Source: REEB95 sp963810055 (GTDB taxonomy: Bacteria > Pseudomonadota > Alphaproteobacteria > ATCC43930 > CGMCC-115725). From it: DNA of 64,000 nt. The DNA lies in the NCBI GenBank assembly GCA_963810055.1, contig CAWEME010000020.1:1-64000 (forward strand). Reading direction: 5' to 3'. A program made the position numbers and the translations under genes. This document shows, in pieces, positions 32,282 to 42,106 of this stretch (positions are counted from its first letter, which is position 1; every line of letters begins with the position of its first letter). The notes below the pieces were generated by a model. That model was not told the DNA's origin. It saw only the letters and a program-made list of their open reading frames with translations, and did no database searches.

Positions 32282-35200
32282 TTAGGATGAGCCAAAGCGC
32301 GCGAGCGTTGAGTCGCTGATGGGCATGAGATCCGGGCCTTCGGTCCATAACAGCGCGCAGCGCACGCTCTTGCCGGGATAGACGCCCATGATCGCCGAAC
32401 GGTAAGCCGCCAATTGCTCGAGATAGGCTTGCGGCACCTGGGATTCATCCGCCGGCACCGGGCGCAGGCTCTTGTAATCGACGATCAGCACCTCGTTCTC
32501 CGAAACCACCAGCCGGTCGATGCGCCCGGAAATGGCGCGGCCCTTGATCAGGCCCACCACCGGCACCTCGGCGGCGGATTGGGGCGAGAACACCTGCGCG
32601 AAATCGGGATGCGCCAGCACCGCCAGGGTTTCGGCCGCGATCGAGTCCTGTTGCTCTTTGGGCAGCGCGAACACCGGCAAGGCGAGGAAACGCCGCGCGG
32701 AGGATTCGCGCTTTTCGGGGGGAAGCTCGGGCAGGCTTTGCAGCAGGCGGTGGACCAGCAGGCCGCGGCGGAAATCCGCGCCATGAGCGGCGCTCAAGGG
32801 CGAGATCACCGCCGGTTCCTCGGCCGAAGGCCGCGACGGCGCCAGCGGCCGGGGCGGCGAAGGCTCGGGCTTGGGGTGGGTCCTGGCCCATTTCGGCAAT
32901 TCGGACTTGCCCGCGCGCGCAGGCCGAGCGGCTTTGCCGGATTCCTCGGCCTTGCCCCGTTGGCGCGAGATCAGGCGCAACCCCTCGCCCGCCCAGCCGT
33001 CGCCCTTGATCCATTTGCCCGCGTCGAACGGGAAAACCTCCCCGCCCGCGCCCTTCAGCCCGGCCTGGATGAACTGGTACCAATTGCCCTCGGGCGGGGC
33101 CTGGCGGCCGTGCCAGCCGCAGACATAAAGCCGGTCCTCGGCGCGGGTGAGCGCCACGTAGAGCAGCCGGCGGTATTCCTGGTCGCGCTTCACATTGGCT
33201 TCCTCGCGCGCGAGCCGCGCCACCGGCGATGAGCCCTGCTTCAGCCAAAGCGGAATTCCTTGCGCGCTCCACACCAGCGGCGGCGTAGCCTTGGGCACCT
33301 GGAGCGTGTCGGGCAGGAACACCACCGGCGCCTGCAAGCCCTTGGCGCCATGCACGGTGATGACGCGGACCTCGTCGCGGCCGCTGTCGTTGTTGAGGTC
33401 GCGCTTGACCTCGAGCTCGCCCAGCACCAGCCAGTGGAGGAACCCCTGCAGCGACACGCCGTGGCCGCGTTCATAGGCCAGGCACGCGGCCAGCAGCTCG
33501 TCCAAGGGATCGGCGGCCTCGGGACCGAGCCGCTTGAGCATCTTGCGCCGGCCGCCGCGCGCGCCCAGCACCTCGGCGAAGAGTTCGTAAGGCGGGATGA
33601 AATCCGCCTTGGCGAGCAGCGAGGCGAGGTCTTCCGCAGCGTGGCGGAATTCCGGCCGGTCGGATTCGCGGCGGCGGAGTTCGTTCCACAGCGAACCTTT
33701 GCGCTTCCAGGCGAGCTCGAACAGCAGCTCCTCGTTGAAGCCGTAAAGCGGGCCTTTCAGCACGCAGGCGAGGGTCAGATCGTCCTCGGGCAGCAGCAGG
33801 AAATTGGCGAGCGCCACCATGTCCTCGATCGCGAGCTGGTCGGCGAGGTGCATGCGGTCGACCCCCGCCACCTCGACGCCGCGCTCCTTCAGGCTGCGCA
33901 CCAGCGCGCCGATGAAAGGCGTGCGCCGCCTAACCAGCACCATGACGTCGCCGGCGGTGATGCGGCGGTTCCTGGATTCGAGCTTTTCGCTGGTGAGCGC
34001 CTCGATCCGCGCCGCCACCGCCAGAGCCAGCCGCGCCGCCGGCAGGCGGCTTTGCGACTGGGAAAAGGGCGCGTCCCAGGGCTCGGGCGGCTCCGCCTCG
34101 CCGGGACCGACCGGCGGCCAGAGTTCGACCAGCCCGGCGGCGCCCGAGCGGAAGGCCTCGTGCCTGATGTCCGCGCCGTCGAGCGTGACGCCGTCCGCCG
34201 CCGGCCCCGCGGCGAAGACGGCGTCGACCGTCTTGAGGATGGCCGGGGTGGAGCGGAAGGAGGTTTCGAGCTCGACCATGTCCCATTTGGCCTGGGCGGC
34301 GTTGACGCGCTCCTCGAAATGCCGGCGCATGTTCTGGAAGGCGGCGGGGTCGGCGCGCTGGAAGCTGAAGATCGACTGCTTGACGTCGCCCACGGCGAAG
34401 ACGGTGCGGACCTCCTCGCGCGCGCTCTGGCCGGAAAAGAAATCCCCGGCCAGCGCCGCCACCACCCGCCATTGCTCGGGATTGGTGTCCTGCGCCTCGT
34501 CGATCAGGATGTGGTCGATGCCGCCGTCGAGCTTGTACAGCACCCAGGGCGCGACGCCCGGCCGCTCGAGCAGGGCGGAGGATTTGAGCACCAGATCGTC
34601 GAAATCCAAGAGCGCGCGCGAAGCCTTGAAGGATTCGTAGGATTCCAGCACCGCGCCGCCCAGACGCAGCAGCGCGGAAGTCGCATCGGCCATCAGCGCC
34701 GCGCCATGGAGCGAGCGCGCTTTCTCCAGCCGGGCGAATTCCGTCTCCATCGCCAAGACCAGATCGGGCGCCGCGTCGGCGAGCTTCCGGGTCATGAAAC
34801 TCTGCCGCTTCTCCCATTTCTGGGTGAAGAAGGCCTGGCCATACTCGTCGAACTCCGCCGGGCGGAGCTTCGGGTGCGCCAGCCACAAATCCAGCCGCGA
34901 TCCGGCTTTTTTGTCGTTGGCCGAGGAACTGGCCAGCAGCAACGCGGCGGCGCGTTTCAGGCTCGGGCCGTCGAAGGCCTGGTCGCGGCAGCAGGATTCG
35001 AGGATGGCGGCGGCGGTCTCGTCGGGCTTGAGCCCGAGCACCGCGCGCAGCCTCGTTTCCGCCAATTCCGGACCTTGGGCCAGGAGAGATGAAAGCCGCG
35101 CGCGTTCCGAGGCCAGGTGGTTCATCAGATCGGCGAAGCCCTGCTCCGGAACGAGATTGGTCACGAGATCCAGCGCCGCCTTGAGATCCCGGTCGCGCCC

Positions 35201-35701
35201 GGCGCGGGCGCGCGCCAGCACATGGGCGCGGGCCTGTTCCATCGCTTCGTCGGCGCTGCGCTCCTCCATCACCTGGAAATGCGGCGGGACATTGGCCTCG
35301 ATCGGGAAGCGGCGCAGCAGCGACTGGCAGAAGGCGTGGATGGTGTCGATGCGCAAGCCGCCCGGCGCGTCGAGCACGCGGGCGAACAGGCGGCGGGCGC
35401 GGTCGATGGTCTCGGGCTCGGGATCCTCGCCGGTGAGCTTCCTGAGCTCGGCGCGGAGCTTGGAGCCGTTGACGGTCGCCCAGTCGCTCAAGCGGTCGTT
35501 GACGCGGATCGCCATCTCGGCCGCCGCCGCCTTGGTGAATGTCAAACAGAGAATCCGCGTCGGATTGCTGCCCGCGAGCAGCAGGGAGAGCACGCGGTCG
35601 GTCAAGACCTTGGTCTTGCCGGTGCCGGCCGAAGCCGCGACCCAGACCGAGGTGTCGCGGGCGGATGCCCGGCGCTGGTGAAAGGCGGGATCGGGTCTCA
35701 A
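32282..35701 (-). CDS. addA: Double-strand break repair helicase-nuclease AddA
   Basis: AddA, with AddB, resects double-strand ends for recombination and responds to Chi-like sequences. About 1139 residues. The UvrD-type helicase motif I is VAASAGTGKTKVLTDRVL, motif II is HILIDEAQDTNPEQW, and motif VI lies near LYVALTRAEDRLYVCGWHG. The C-terminal nuclease core reads VLIVDYKSLRPV. I took TTG 35701, which overlaps the addB stop (TTGA), as start; the frame stays open to 35728. The adjacent addB supports the assignment. Confidence 0.92.
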   Translation of the reverse strand: MRPDPAFHQRRASARDTSVWVAASAGTGKTKVLTDRVLSLLLAGSNPTRILCLTFTKAAAAEMAIRVNDRLSDWATVNGSKLRAELRKLTGEDPEPETIDRARRLFARVLDAPGGLRIDTIHAFCQSLLRRFPIEANVPPHFQVMEERSADEAMEQARAHVLARARAGRDRDLKAALDLVTNLVPEQGFADLMNHLASERARLSSLLAQGPELAETRLRAVLGLKPDETAAAILESCCRDQAFDGPSLKRAAALLLASSSANDKKAGSRLDLWLAHPKLRPAEFDEYGQAFFTQKWEKRQSFMTRKLADAAPDLVLAMETEFARLEKARSLHGAALMADATSALLRLGGAVLESYESFKASRALLDFDDLVLKSSALLERPGVAPWVLYKLDGGIDHILIDEAQDTNPEQWRVVAALAGDFFSGQSAREEVRTVFAVGDVKQSIFSFQRADPAAFQNMRRHFEERVNAAQAKWDMVELETSFRSTPAILKTVDAVFAAGPAADGVTLDGADIRHEAFRSGAAGLVELWPPVGPGEAEPPEPWDAPFSQSQSRLPAARLALAVAARIEALTSEKLESRNRRITAGDVMVLVRRRTPFIGALVRSLKERGVEVAGVDRMHLADQLAIEDMVALANFLLLPEDDLTLACVLKGPLYGFNEELLFELAWKRKGSLWNELRRRESDRPEFRHAAEDLASLLAKADFIPPYELFAEVLGARGGRRKMLKRLGPEAADPLDELLAACLAYERGHGVSLQGFLHWLVLGELEVKRDLNNDSGRDEVRVITVHGAKGLQAPVVFLPDTLQVPKATPPLVWSAQGIPLWLKQGSSPVARLAREEANVKRDQEYRRLLYVALTRAEDRLYVCGWHGRQAPPEGNWYQFIQAGLKGAGGEVFPFDAGKWIKGDGWAGEGLRLISRQRGKAEESGKAARPARAGKSELPKWARTHPKPEPSPPRPLAPSRPSAEEPAVISPLSAAHGADFRRGLLVHRLLQSLPELPPEKRESSARRFLALPVFALPKEQQDSIAAETLAVLAHPDFAQVFSPQSAAEVPVVGLIKGRAISGRIDRLVVSENEVLIVDYKSLRPVPADESQVPQAYLEQLAAYRSAIMGVYPGKSVRCALLWTEGPDLMPISDSTLARFGSS

Positions 35702-38676
35702 AATTCGGTCCCCGCGCCCAACAGCCATTCCTTGACCCGCGCCAGATGGGTGTAATCGGAATAACGCGGCGCCCGTTCCGGCAAGGGATGCGAGCGGTAC
35801 GGCGTCTTGGGATCATCGAAGCGCGCGATCAGCCGGGCGAGGCCCGCGAGCGCCCGCTTCGCCAAATCCGCCACCTCGTCCCGGTCCCTGGCCGCCGGTT
35901 TTTCCTCGCCTGCTGGATCGCCGCCCGACAGCTTCCAATAGAGCAGCGAAGCGACCGCGGCCGCGTCCACGCCCGGGAAGCCCCCGGCCTCGGCGATGGC
36001 GGCTTCCAAGGGCAGCTGCGGCGCGTAGCCCGCCTTGATCTCGCCGGAGGAGGGCAGCACGCCGGTCTTGTAATCGAGGATGGCGAGACTGCCGTCCTTG
36101 TAGCGATCGATGCGGTCGGCCTTGCCCGAAAGGGTGAAAGGCCCGGCCTTGGCGGGCAAAAGCAGCGAGCCTTCGATCTCGCTGAAGCTTTGCGCGATTT
36201 GGGATCGGCGTTCGCGCTCGAAGGCGACCAGCCAGGACGCCACCCGCTCGAAACGCGGCCACCAGAATTCGCGCACGCTGGCGCGTTCGAGGCTGCTGCC
36301 GAATTCCTCGGCCCCGATGCGCAGCAGATCGGCTTCGGCGCCTTCGGGCAGATCGCCCGGATGCTCTTTCAGGAAGCGGTCGAGCGCGGCGTGGATGAAG
36401 ATGCCGCGTTCGGCCAGGCCGGGGTCCTGGTCGATCGGCTCGACCGGCCGGAGGCGCAAGATGTGGCGCGCATAGATGGCGTAGGGATCGCGGATCCAGG
36501 TCTCGACCGAGGTGACCGAGAGTTTGCGCGGCCGGGCCTCGACCGGCGGCCTGGGCGCGGGCGGCGCGCAGGCCTCGTGCTGGCCCGGATCGTCGAGCCT
36601 CGCCTGCCAGGCCAAAGGCGCGCCCTCCTTGGCGTGGCCGAACCACAGATTTTCCTCGAGCTTCACCGCGCGCAGCACGGTATCGAGCCGCAGCAGCCAG
36701 CGCGACGACACGGTGGGTGTGCCTTCGACCCGCGAGGCCCGGGTCAGCACCACCTCGCGCGCCCCCAGGCACTGGGCGAAATCATGCGCCGCCGCGCCGA
36801 TGCGCCGCTCGGGCGGGGGCAGGCCGAAATCGCGCCGCATCGGCCGCGATAGCCAGGGATCGCTGTCGGCGCGCGGCGGCCACACCCCTTCGTTCAAGCC
36901 GCCGAGCACCAGGAGATCGGCCTGTTGGAGGCGCGCCTCGAGCAGGCCCCAGATGAAAAGGCGCGGATGGCGGCCATAGGCGGGCCGCACCACCACGCCC
37001 GCCAGCAGGGATTCGAACAAAGCGGGGTAATCCGATCCGGCGAGATGCGGGAATCCCTTGGCGGCTTCGAGCAGCCCGCTCGCATGCAGCGCCGCCGCCT
37101 CGCCCGCCTCGCCGCGCCAGAGATTGGCGGCGCCCGGGGATTCGTCGCTCGCCGCCAAAGCCTCGGCCGCAGCGATATGGGCGGCGATCAGATCGCCGAG
37201 CGCCGCCTTGGGAGATTGGAGCGCCGCCATCAGAGGCGACAAGGCGCGGCCCAGACGAGATGCCAAATCCTTGAGTTCGGAATTTTTTACCGCGTCGAGC
37301 AGCCCGTCCAGCCCATGCGCGGGCCGAGGCCCGCGCAGCGCGGCGAGCTCGAGCTTGCGCGACAATTCACGGAAGCGGCCGGGTGCCAAGCCGCAAGCGG
37401 CCAGGGGATGCTTCACCAGGGACAAAAGCGGCAGCGGCGCCAGTTTCTCGGCAGCGGCTTCCAGCACCAGACGCAGGAACACGCCGGGCGGCGTCGCGGA
37501 TAGCGGCAATCCCGCCGAATCGTCGATCTCGATACCCCAACGCCGGAGCTCGCCGGCGACGCGGCGGGCGAGATCGCGGTCGGGCGTCACCAGCGCCGCC
37601 GTGGTGCCCGCGTCTTCGAGCTTCCGGCGCAGCAGCAGCGCGATCACGGTGGCTTCTTCCTGCGGCCCGGGGCAATCGACCCGCAGCATGCCGGTCAGCG
37701 CCTGGACGCCGATGCCGGAGATGGCGCCCCAGCGGTGGCTGACATCGGCCGGGCGCAGCAATTCCTTGACCAGCGCCGCGCGCGATTTGGGCCCGCCCTT
37801 GATGCCGGGCGCGGGCCAGGGCGCGACCTCCTTGGGCGGAACTTCCAGCAACGCCAAGAGCCTGGCCAGCAGATGCTGCGGATGGGTGGGATCGAGCGCG
37901 ACCGCCTCCCAGGTCTCTTGATCGGCGGCCTGATCGAGCCCGGGCAGCACCACCATGCCTTGCGGCAATCCCGCCACCACCTTGATGAGCCGGCCCACCG
38001 CCGGCACCGAGCCGGTGATGCCGGCGGCGATCACCGGATGCGCGGGCGGCGATTTGGTCCAGGCTTCGGCCTGGCGTGACAGCACCAGGTTGCGCCGCGT
38101 CGCCGGGTCGAGCCCGCCGAGCGATGCGAGTTCCTGGGGCCAGTATTCGGTGACGATGGCGAGGAATTTGAGCACCTGCTGCCAATGCGCGGCGTGGCGT
38201 TCGGGCGCCAGATCCGCGAGCCTGGCGAAGTCGCAGCCTTCGGTCGCGGCCTCGTCGAGAAACCGCGCCAGTTCGGCGGCCAAGGGCGCGGCCTGCGCCG
38301 CGCTCATCGCCTCGGTTCCGGCGGCCTGGCCCCAGGCCAGCACCAGCCGCGCCAGCTTCAACCGCCTTGTCGCCTCGGGGATGGCGGGCGGGATGTCGCC
38401 ACCGCCGCCGCCGGGATCGGCTTCGTCGGCGAGCAGGCCCAGCTCCTCGGCGTCGAGATCGCCCACCGGCAAAAGCCGCGGCAGCAACATCGGCTTGCCC
38501 TTGCCCTGGCGCAAAAAGGCCTCGCCCAAAGAGCGGACGGCGCGGCGCGTCGGCAGCAGCACGGTCATGCGCGCCAGGGCGAGCGGATCGCCCTGGGCGA
38601 GCTTCAACAGCCCCGCCACCAGCGCGTCGAGGAAGGGCAGTTCGGGCGCTATCGAATAGACCGCGCGGCCCTTCAT
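35698..38676 (-). CDS. addB: Double-strand break repair protein AddB
   Basis: Partner of AddA, about 992 residues from ATG 38676 (MKGRAVYSIAPELPFLDAL), the start used by alphaproteobacterial homologues; the frame remains open farther upstream into murU. It carries a UvrD-like but degenerate helicase region (such as VLLPTRRAVRSLGEAF) and a C-terminal nuclease core SLAILDYKTGVLPSSGEI. It lies between murU and addA on the minus strand with short or overlapping junctions. Confidence 0.92.
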   Translation of the reverse strand: MKGRAVYSIAPELPFLDALVAGLLKLAQGDPLALARMTVLLPTRRAVRSLGEAFLRQGKGKPMLLPRLLPVGDLDAEELGLLADEADPGGGGGDIPPAIPEATRRLKLARLVLAWGQAAGTEAMSAAQAAPLAAELARFLDEAATEGCDFARLADLAPERHAAHWQQVLKFLAIVTEYWPQELASLGGLDPATRRNLVLSRQAEAWTKSPPAHPVIAAGITGSVPAVGRLIKVVAGLPQGMVVLPGLDQAADQETWEAVALDPTHPQHLLARLLALLEVPPKEVAPWPAPGIKGGPKSRAALVKELLRPADVSHRWGAISGIGVQALTGMLRVDCPGPQEEATVIALLLRRKLEDAGTTAALVTPDRDLARRVAGELRRWGIEIDDSAGLPLSATPPGVFLRLVLEAAAEKLAPLPLLSLVKHPLAACGLAPGRFRELSRKLELAALRGPRPAHGLDGLLDAVKNSELKDLASRLGRALSPLMAALQSPKAALGDLIAAHIAAAEALAASDESPGAANLWRGEAGEAAALHASGLLEAAKGFPHLAGSDYPALFESLLAGVVVRPAYGRHPRLFIWGLLEARLQQADLLVLGGLNEGVWPPRADSDPWLSRPMRRDFGLPPPERRIGAAAHDFAQCLGAREVVLTRASRVEGTPTVSSRWLLRLDTVLRAVKLEENLWFGHAKEGAPLAWQARLDDPGQHEACAPPAPRPPVEARPRKLSVTSVETWIRDPYAIYARHILRLRPVEPIDQDPGLAERGIFIHAALDRFLKEHPGDLPEGAEADLLRIGAEEFGSSLERASVREFWWPRFERVASWLVAFERERRSQIAQSFSEIEGSLLLPAKAGPFTLSGKADRIDRYKDGSLAILDYKTGVLPSSGEIKAGYAPQLPLEAAIAEAGGFPGVDAAAVASLLYWKLSGGDPAGEEKPAARDRDEVADLAKRALAGLARLIARFDDPKTPYRSHPLPERAPRYSDYTHLARVKEWLLGAGTEF

Positions 38677-38680
38677 CGGA

Positions 38681-39412
38681 TCAGCGTTCGACGCGGCGGG
38701 TGTTGAGGCGTTCGGTCGCGGCGGCGAGGCCGGCGGGCGTGCCGATGTGATACCACTCGCCGTCATGCACCAGCCCGCCGAGCCTGCCCCGGGATATCGC
38801 GCGGTCCCACAGCAGGTTGATCGAGAACGCACCGTCGGGCGCGTTTTCGAACAGGCGGCGGTGCAGGATTTCGACCCCGGCGAAGACCTGGGGCGCCACC
38901 TCGCGCTCCAGGCGGCGGCGCGGCAGGCCCAGGGGATCGAGGAAGAAATCGCCCGGCCCCTCATAGCCCACGGCGTTGGTGGCGCGCTGCATCAGCAGGA
39001 CCGCGTCGAAGGGTTCGTCGGCGAATTTCCGCGCCAGCCGCGCCAGCGCCGGCAGCCCGCCGTCGCGCCAGAACACGTCGGCGTTGACGGCGTAGAAGCT
39101 TTCGCCCAGCAAGGGCAGCGCCTTCTTGATGCCGCCGCCGGTTTCGAGCACCACTTCCTCGCGCGAGAATTCGATTTCGATGTCGCGGCGCGGCTTCAGA
39201 TGGCGTTCGATCGCGTCGCCGCGGTAATGGAGATTGACCACCGCGCGCTTGACCCCGGCTTGGGCCAAACGGTCGAGTACGTGATCGACCAAGGCGCGGC
39301 CTTCGATCTCGATCAGCGGCTTGGGCAATGACTCGGTCAGCGCGCCCATGCGCTTGCCGCGCCCGGCGGCGAGGACGATGGCGGTTTCAGGAATGGCGGG
39401 GGAAGTTTTCAT
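38681..39412 (-). CDS. murU: N-acetylmuramate-1-phosphate uridylyltransferase
   Basis: A 243-residue sugar nucleotidyltransferase of the peptidoglycan recycling bypass, making UDP-MurNAc from MurNAc-1-P and UTP. The N-terminal signature is IVLAAGRGKRMGALTESLPK, followed by VNADVFW with the metal Asp. ATG 39412 gives the family start and overlaps amgK by 4 bp. AmgK and MurU act in sequence, and their coupling here supports the specific function rather than a generic nucleotidyltransferase. Confidence 0.9.
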   Translation of the reverse strand: MKTSPAIPETAIVLAAGRGKRMGALTESLPKPLIEIEGRALVDHVLDRLAQAGVKRAVVNLHYRGDAIERHLKPRRDIEIEFSREEVVLETGGGIKKALPLLGESFYAVNADVFWRDGGLPALARLARKFADEPFDAVLLMQRATNAVGYEGPGDFFLDPLGLPRRRLEREVAPQVFAGVEILHRRLFENAPDGAFSINLLWDRAISRGRLGGLVHDGEWYHIGTPAGLAAATERLNTRRVER

Positions 39413-40422
39413 GCCGCCGGACGCCGCGGCGGGATGCCGCGCGATGATTGCGGAATATGGGTGTCGAACCAGCGCGCCACGCTTGCCAGCGCGGGATGCT
39501 TGAGGCTCCGCTCCAGCAGCCGCCAGACGCGCGGGATGTGGGGCAGATATTGCGGCTTGCGGTCGCGGATGCTGAGCCGGGTGAAGATGCCGATCACCTT
39601 GGCGTGGCGCTGCGCGCCGAGCACGGCGCAGGAGGCCGCGAAAGCCGCCGGGTCGATGCCGGGAAACGCCGCGAGATAACGCTGATTCATGCGTTGGGCC
39701 AGGCCGGGTTCGATGTCGCGCCGTGCGTCTTCCAAGAGCGAGACCAGATCGTAGCTCAACGGCCCGAGCACCGCGTCCTGGAAATCGAGCAGGCCGCAAG
39801 CCAAGAGGCCGGCGCGGTTGGGGACGCGCATCAGATTGTCGACGTGATAGTCGCGCAGCACCAGCGTCGCGGGCACGCTTCGCGCCAGCGGGAAGAGCGC
39901 GCGCCACAGGCCGAGATACTCCGCGCGCAAGGCGGGATCGGGCAGCTTGCCGGTAACCGCCGGCCAATACCAATCGACCAGCAGCGCGGCTTCGTTCAGC
40001 AGCTTTTCGTCGTCGTAAGGCCCCAGGAACGGCGCCTCTTTGGGCTTGAAGCGCCGCGCCAGCTCGATCAGCACGTCGACGGCGAGGGCATAAAGCGGCT
40101 CCTCATCCTCGCCTTGCGCCAGGAGGCGCGTATAGGTGTCGTCGCCCATATCCTCGATCAGCAGCAAGCCGTTCTCGGCGTCCTGGTTGAAGACGGCGGG
40201 CGAGCCCAGGCCGAGGCCGCGCAGCAGCCGCGCCACCGCGAGATAGGCCCGCACGTTTTCCAACGGCGGGGCGGCGTCCATCAGCAGCGCGCGGCGTTTC
40301 TCGGGGCCGAAAAGCCGCACGTAACGGCGGAAGGAGGCGTCGGCGGGCAAGGTCTCGCGCCGGGCGCCGCTCCAGCCGGCCTGGTTCAAGAACCGCTCGA
40401 TATGCGTCTCGCGCTCGATCAC
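39409..40422 (-). CDS. amgK: N-acetylmuramate/N-acetylglucosamine kinase AmgK
   Basis: Aminoglycoside-phosphotransferase-like sugar kinase of 337 residues that makes MurNAc-1-P. The catalytic loop LRDYHVDNLM (His-x-Asp-x-x-x-x-Asn type) and the following GLLDFQDAVLGPLSYDLVSL are clear. GTG 40422 overlaps the tsaE stop and gives the expected N-terminus IERETHIERFLNQAGW. It belongs to the tsaE-amgK-murU-addB-addA-trxA gene run. Confidence 0.9.
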   Translation of the reverse strand: MIERETHIERFLNQAGWSGARRETLPADASFRRYVRLFGPEKRRALLMDAAPPLENVRAYLAVARLLRGLGLGSPAVFNQDAENGLLLIEDMGDDTYTRLLAQGEDEEPLYALAVDVLIELARRFKPKEAPFLGPYDDEKLLNEAALLVDWYWPAVTGKLPDPALRAEYLGLWRALFPLARSVPATLVLRDYHVDNLMRVPNRAGLLACGLLDFQDAVLGPLSYDLVSLLEDARRDIEPGLAQRMNQRYLAAFPGIDPAAFAASCAVLGAQRHAKVIGIFTRLSIRDRKPQYLPHIPRVWRLLERSLKHPALASVARWFDTHIPQSSRGIPPRRPAA

Positions 40423-40895
40423 CGCCCTAAACCCTCGAGCCGCTTTTGCCAGGAGGAAGAGCCGGACAGCCTGGCGACGCGCGCGGTCTCGCCTTGGCCC
40501 ATCGCCAAGGCCAGGTCGAGACGCTCTTCCGGCAGGAATTCGCCCAGCCGCTCCGGCCATTCGATCAGGCAGATGCCTTCGGCCAGCGCCTCGTCGAGGC
40601 CGAGCTCGCGGATCTCCCCGGGCGATGCGATGCGGTAGAGATCGAAATGCCAGACCGGAATGGCGGCCTCTTCGTCATAGACCTCGACCAGCATGAAGGT
40701 GGGGCTCGGGACCTCGGCCGCTTCGAGGCCGCGGGCGCGGATGAAGGCGCGGGCGAAGCTGGTCTTGCCGCTGCCGAGCGGGCCGGAGAGCGCGATCACG
40801 TCGCCTTTCCCGGCGCGCGCGGCGAGCAAGGCGGCCAGGCGGCCGGTTGCCGCCTCGTCGGGCAGATCGATGGTCAGGGACAGCGCGCCTTCCAC
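40419..40895 (-). CDS. tsaE: tRNA threonylcarbamoyladenosine biosynthesis ATPase TsaE
   Basis: TsaE, with TsaB and TsaD, helps make the t6A modification of tRNA. The 158-residue protein has Walker A LSGPLGSGKTSFARAFIRA and the family-specific PSPTFMLVEVYD and HFDLYRI. It is the first gene of the minus-strand run that ends with trxA. Upstream lies a perfect 22-bp palindrome. Confidence 0.92.
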   Translation of the reverse strand: MEGALSLTIDLPDEAATGRLAALLAARAGKGDVIALSGPLGSGKTSFARAFIRARGLEAAEVPSPTFMLVEVYDEEAAIPVWHFDLYRIASPGEIRELGLDEALAEGICLIEWPERLGEFLPEERLDLALAMGQGETARVARLSGSSSWQKRLEGLGR

Positions 40896-40980
40896 GGCTT
40901 AGTTTTAGGGGCTGGTGCCGCCCCCCGCAATGGTGGGTCGTGTCTCGGCTTGAGCACTGGACAGGTGTTGTGCGCCCTTC

Positions 40981-41030
40981 GCCCCCTCCCATTCCCTCCC
41001 CCGTAAACGGGGGAGGGAATGGGAGGGGGC
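40981..41030. repeat. Perfect 22-bp inverted repeat with 6-base loop
   Basis: The left arm 40981-41002 (gccccctcccattccctccc then cc) pairs without mismatch with 41009-41030 around gtaaac. It sits in the 192-bp divergent gap between tsaE and the ferredoxin reductase gene. It could be a REP/MITE-like element or form a very stable hairpin in either transcript. Confidence 0.85.
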
Positions 41031-41087
41031 GGCGGGGTTGCGGGAAGGAGCATCCGCGGTCATGGTTGGGCCAAAGGGAGAGAGCGC

Positions 41088-42104
41088 ATGGCGGAGAGTT
41101 ACCAGACGGATGTGGCGATCATCGGCGCGGGGCCGGTGGGCCTGTTCGCCGTGTTCGAATGCGGCATGTTGAAGCTTTCCTGCCAGGTGATCGACGCGCT
41201 CGACCATCCGGGCGGGCAATGCACCGCGCTTTATCCCGAAAAGCCGATCTACGACATCCCCGCCTATCCCCGGATCGACGCGCATGAGCTGGTGGAGAAG
41301 CTGGTGGAACAATCCCGCCCGTTTTCGCCGCGCTACCATCTCGGCCAGGCGGTGACCGCGCTCGAACACCTGCCCCAGGGCGGGTTCCGGCTCAAGACGG
41401 CCAAGGCCACGACGATAGACGCGCGGGCGGTGATCGTCGCCGCCGGATCGGGCGCCTTCGGCCCCAACCGCCCGCCGCTCGACGGCATCGAGCGCTATGA
41501 AGGCAAGAGCGTGTTCTACCTGGTGGGACGGCGCGAGGATTTCCGGGGCAAGCGCGTGGTCATCGCCGGCGGCGGCGATTCGGCGGTGGATTGGGCGATT
41601 TCGCTGGCCGAGGTGGCGGCCAGGGTGATGGTGGTGCACCGCCGCGCCAAGTTCCGCGCCGCGCCCGGCTCGGCGGCGAAGCTCCAGGCCCTGGCCGATG
41701 AGGGCCGGATCGAGCTGGTGGTGCCTTGTCAGCTCCAGGGACTCGAAGGCGCCGGCGGGAAACTTTCGGCGGTGATCGCGGCCGATCTCGACGGCAAGAC
41801 GCGGCGGCTTGAGGCGGATGTGCTCCTGCCCTTCTTCGGCCTCGCCGCCGAGCTGGGGCCGATCGCGCATTGGGGCATGGAGCTGGAACAGCACCACGTG
41901 AAGGTGAACCCAGCGACCTGCATGAGCTCGGTCCCGGGGATTTTCGCCATCGGCGACGTGGCGCATTATCCGGGCAAGCTCAAGCTCATCCTGTCGGGCT
42001 TCGCCGAGGCCGCGCTGGCCGCGCATGCGATCTTCCCGCTGGTCCATCCCGGCGAGGCGCTGCATTTCGAGTATTCGACCACCAGCGGCGTGCCGAGGCT
42101 CTGA
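41088..42104 (+). CDS. Ferredoxin/flavodoxin-NADP reductase, thioredoxin reductase-like
   Basis: A 338-residue flavoprotein. FAD motif VAIIGAGPVGLFAVFECGML near the N-terminus, NADPH motif VVIAGGGDSAVDWAISLAEV in the middle, and the C-terminal FAD contact GIFAIGDVAHYPGKLKLI. There is no CxxC active-site pair in the NADPH domain, so it is a TrxR-like ferredoxin-NADP(+) reductase rather than thioredoxin reductase. AAAGGGAGAGAG precedes ATG 41088. It lies alone on + between the palindrome and a convergent transporter gene. Confidence 0.9.
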   Translation: MAESYQTDVAIIGAGPVGLFAVFECGMLKLSCQVIDALDHPGGQCTALYPEKPIYDIPAYPRIDAHELVEKLVEQSRPFSPRYHLGQAVTALEHLPQGGFRLKTAKATTIDARAVIVAAGSGAFGPNRPPLDGIERYEGKSVFYLVGRREDFRGKRVVIAGGGDSAVDWAISLAEVAARVMVVHRRAKFRAAPGSAAKLQALADEGRIELVVPCQLQGLEGAGGKLSAVIAADLDGKTRRLEADVLLPFFGLAAELGPIAHWGMELEQHHVKVNPATCMSSVPGIFAIGDVAHYPGKLKLILSGFAEAALAAHAIFPLVHPGEALHFEYSTTSGVPRL

Positions 42105-42106
42105 GC

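Noticed and set aside
33260..35092. Long plus-strand frame of 610 codons opposite addA
   Set aside because: It is the antisense shadow of addA in G+C-rich DNA; its protein is low in hydrophobic order and shows no domain.
41088..42104. Thioredoxin reductase, or the oxygen regulator FNR
   Set aside because: The flavoprotein has no CxxC redox pair, and it is a reductase rather than a DNA-binding regulator; the shared abbreviation is accidental.
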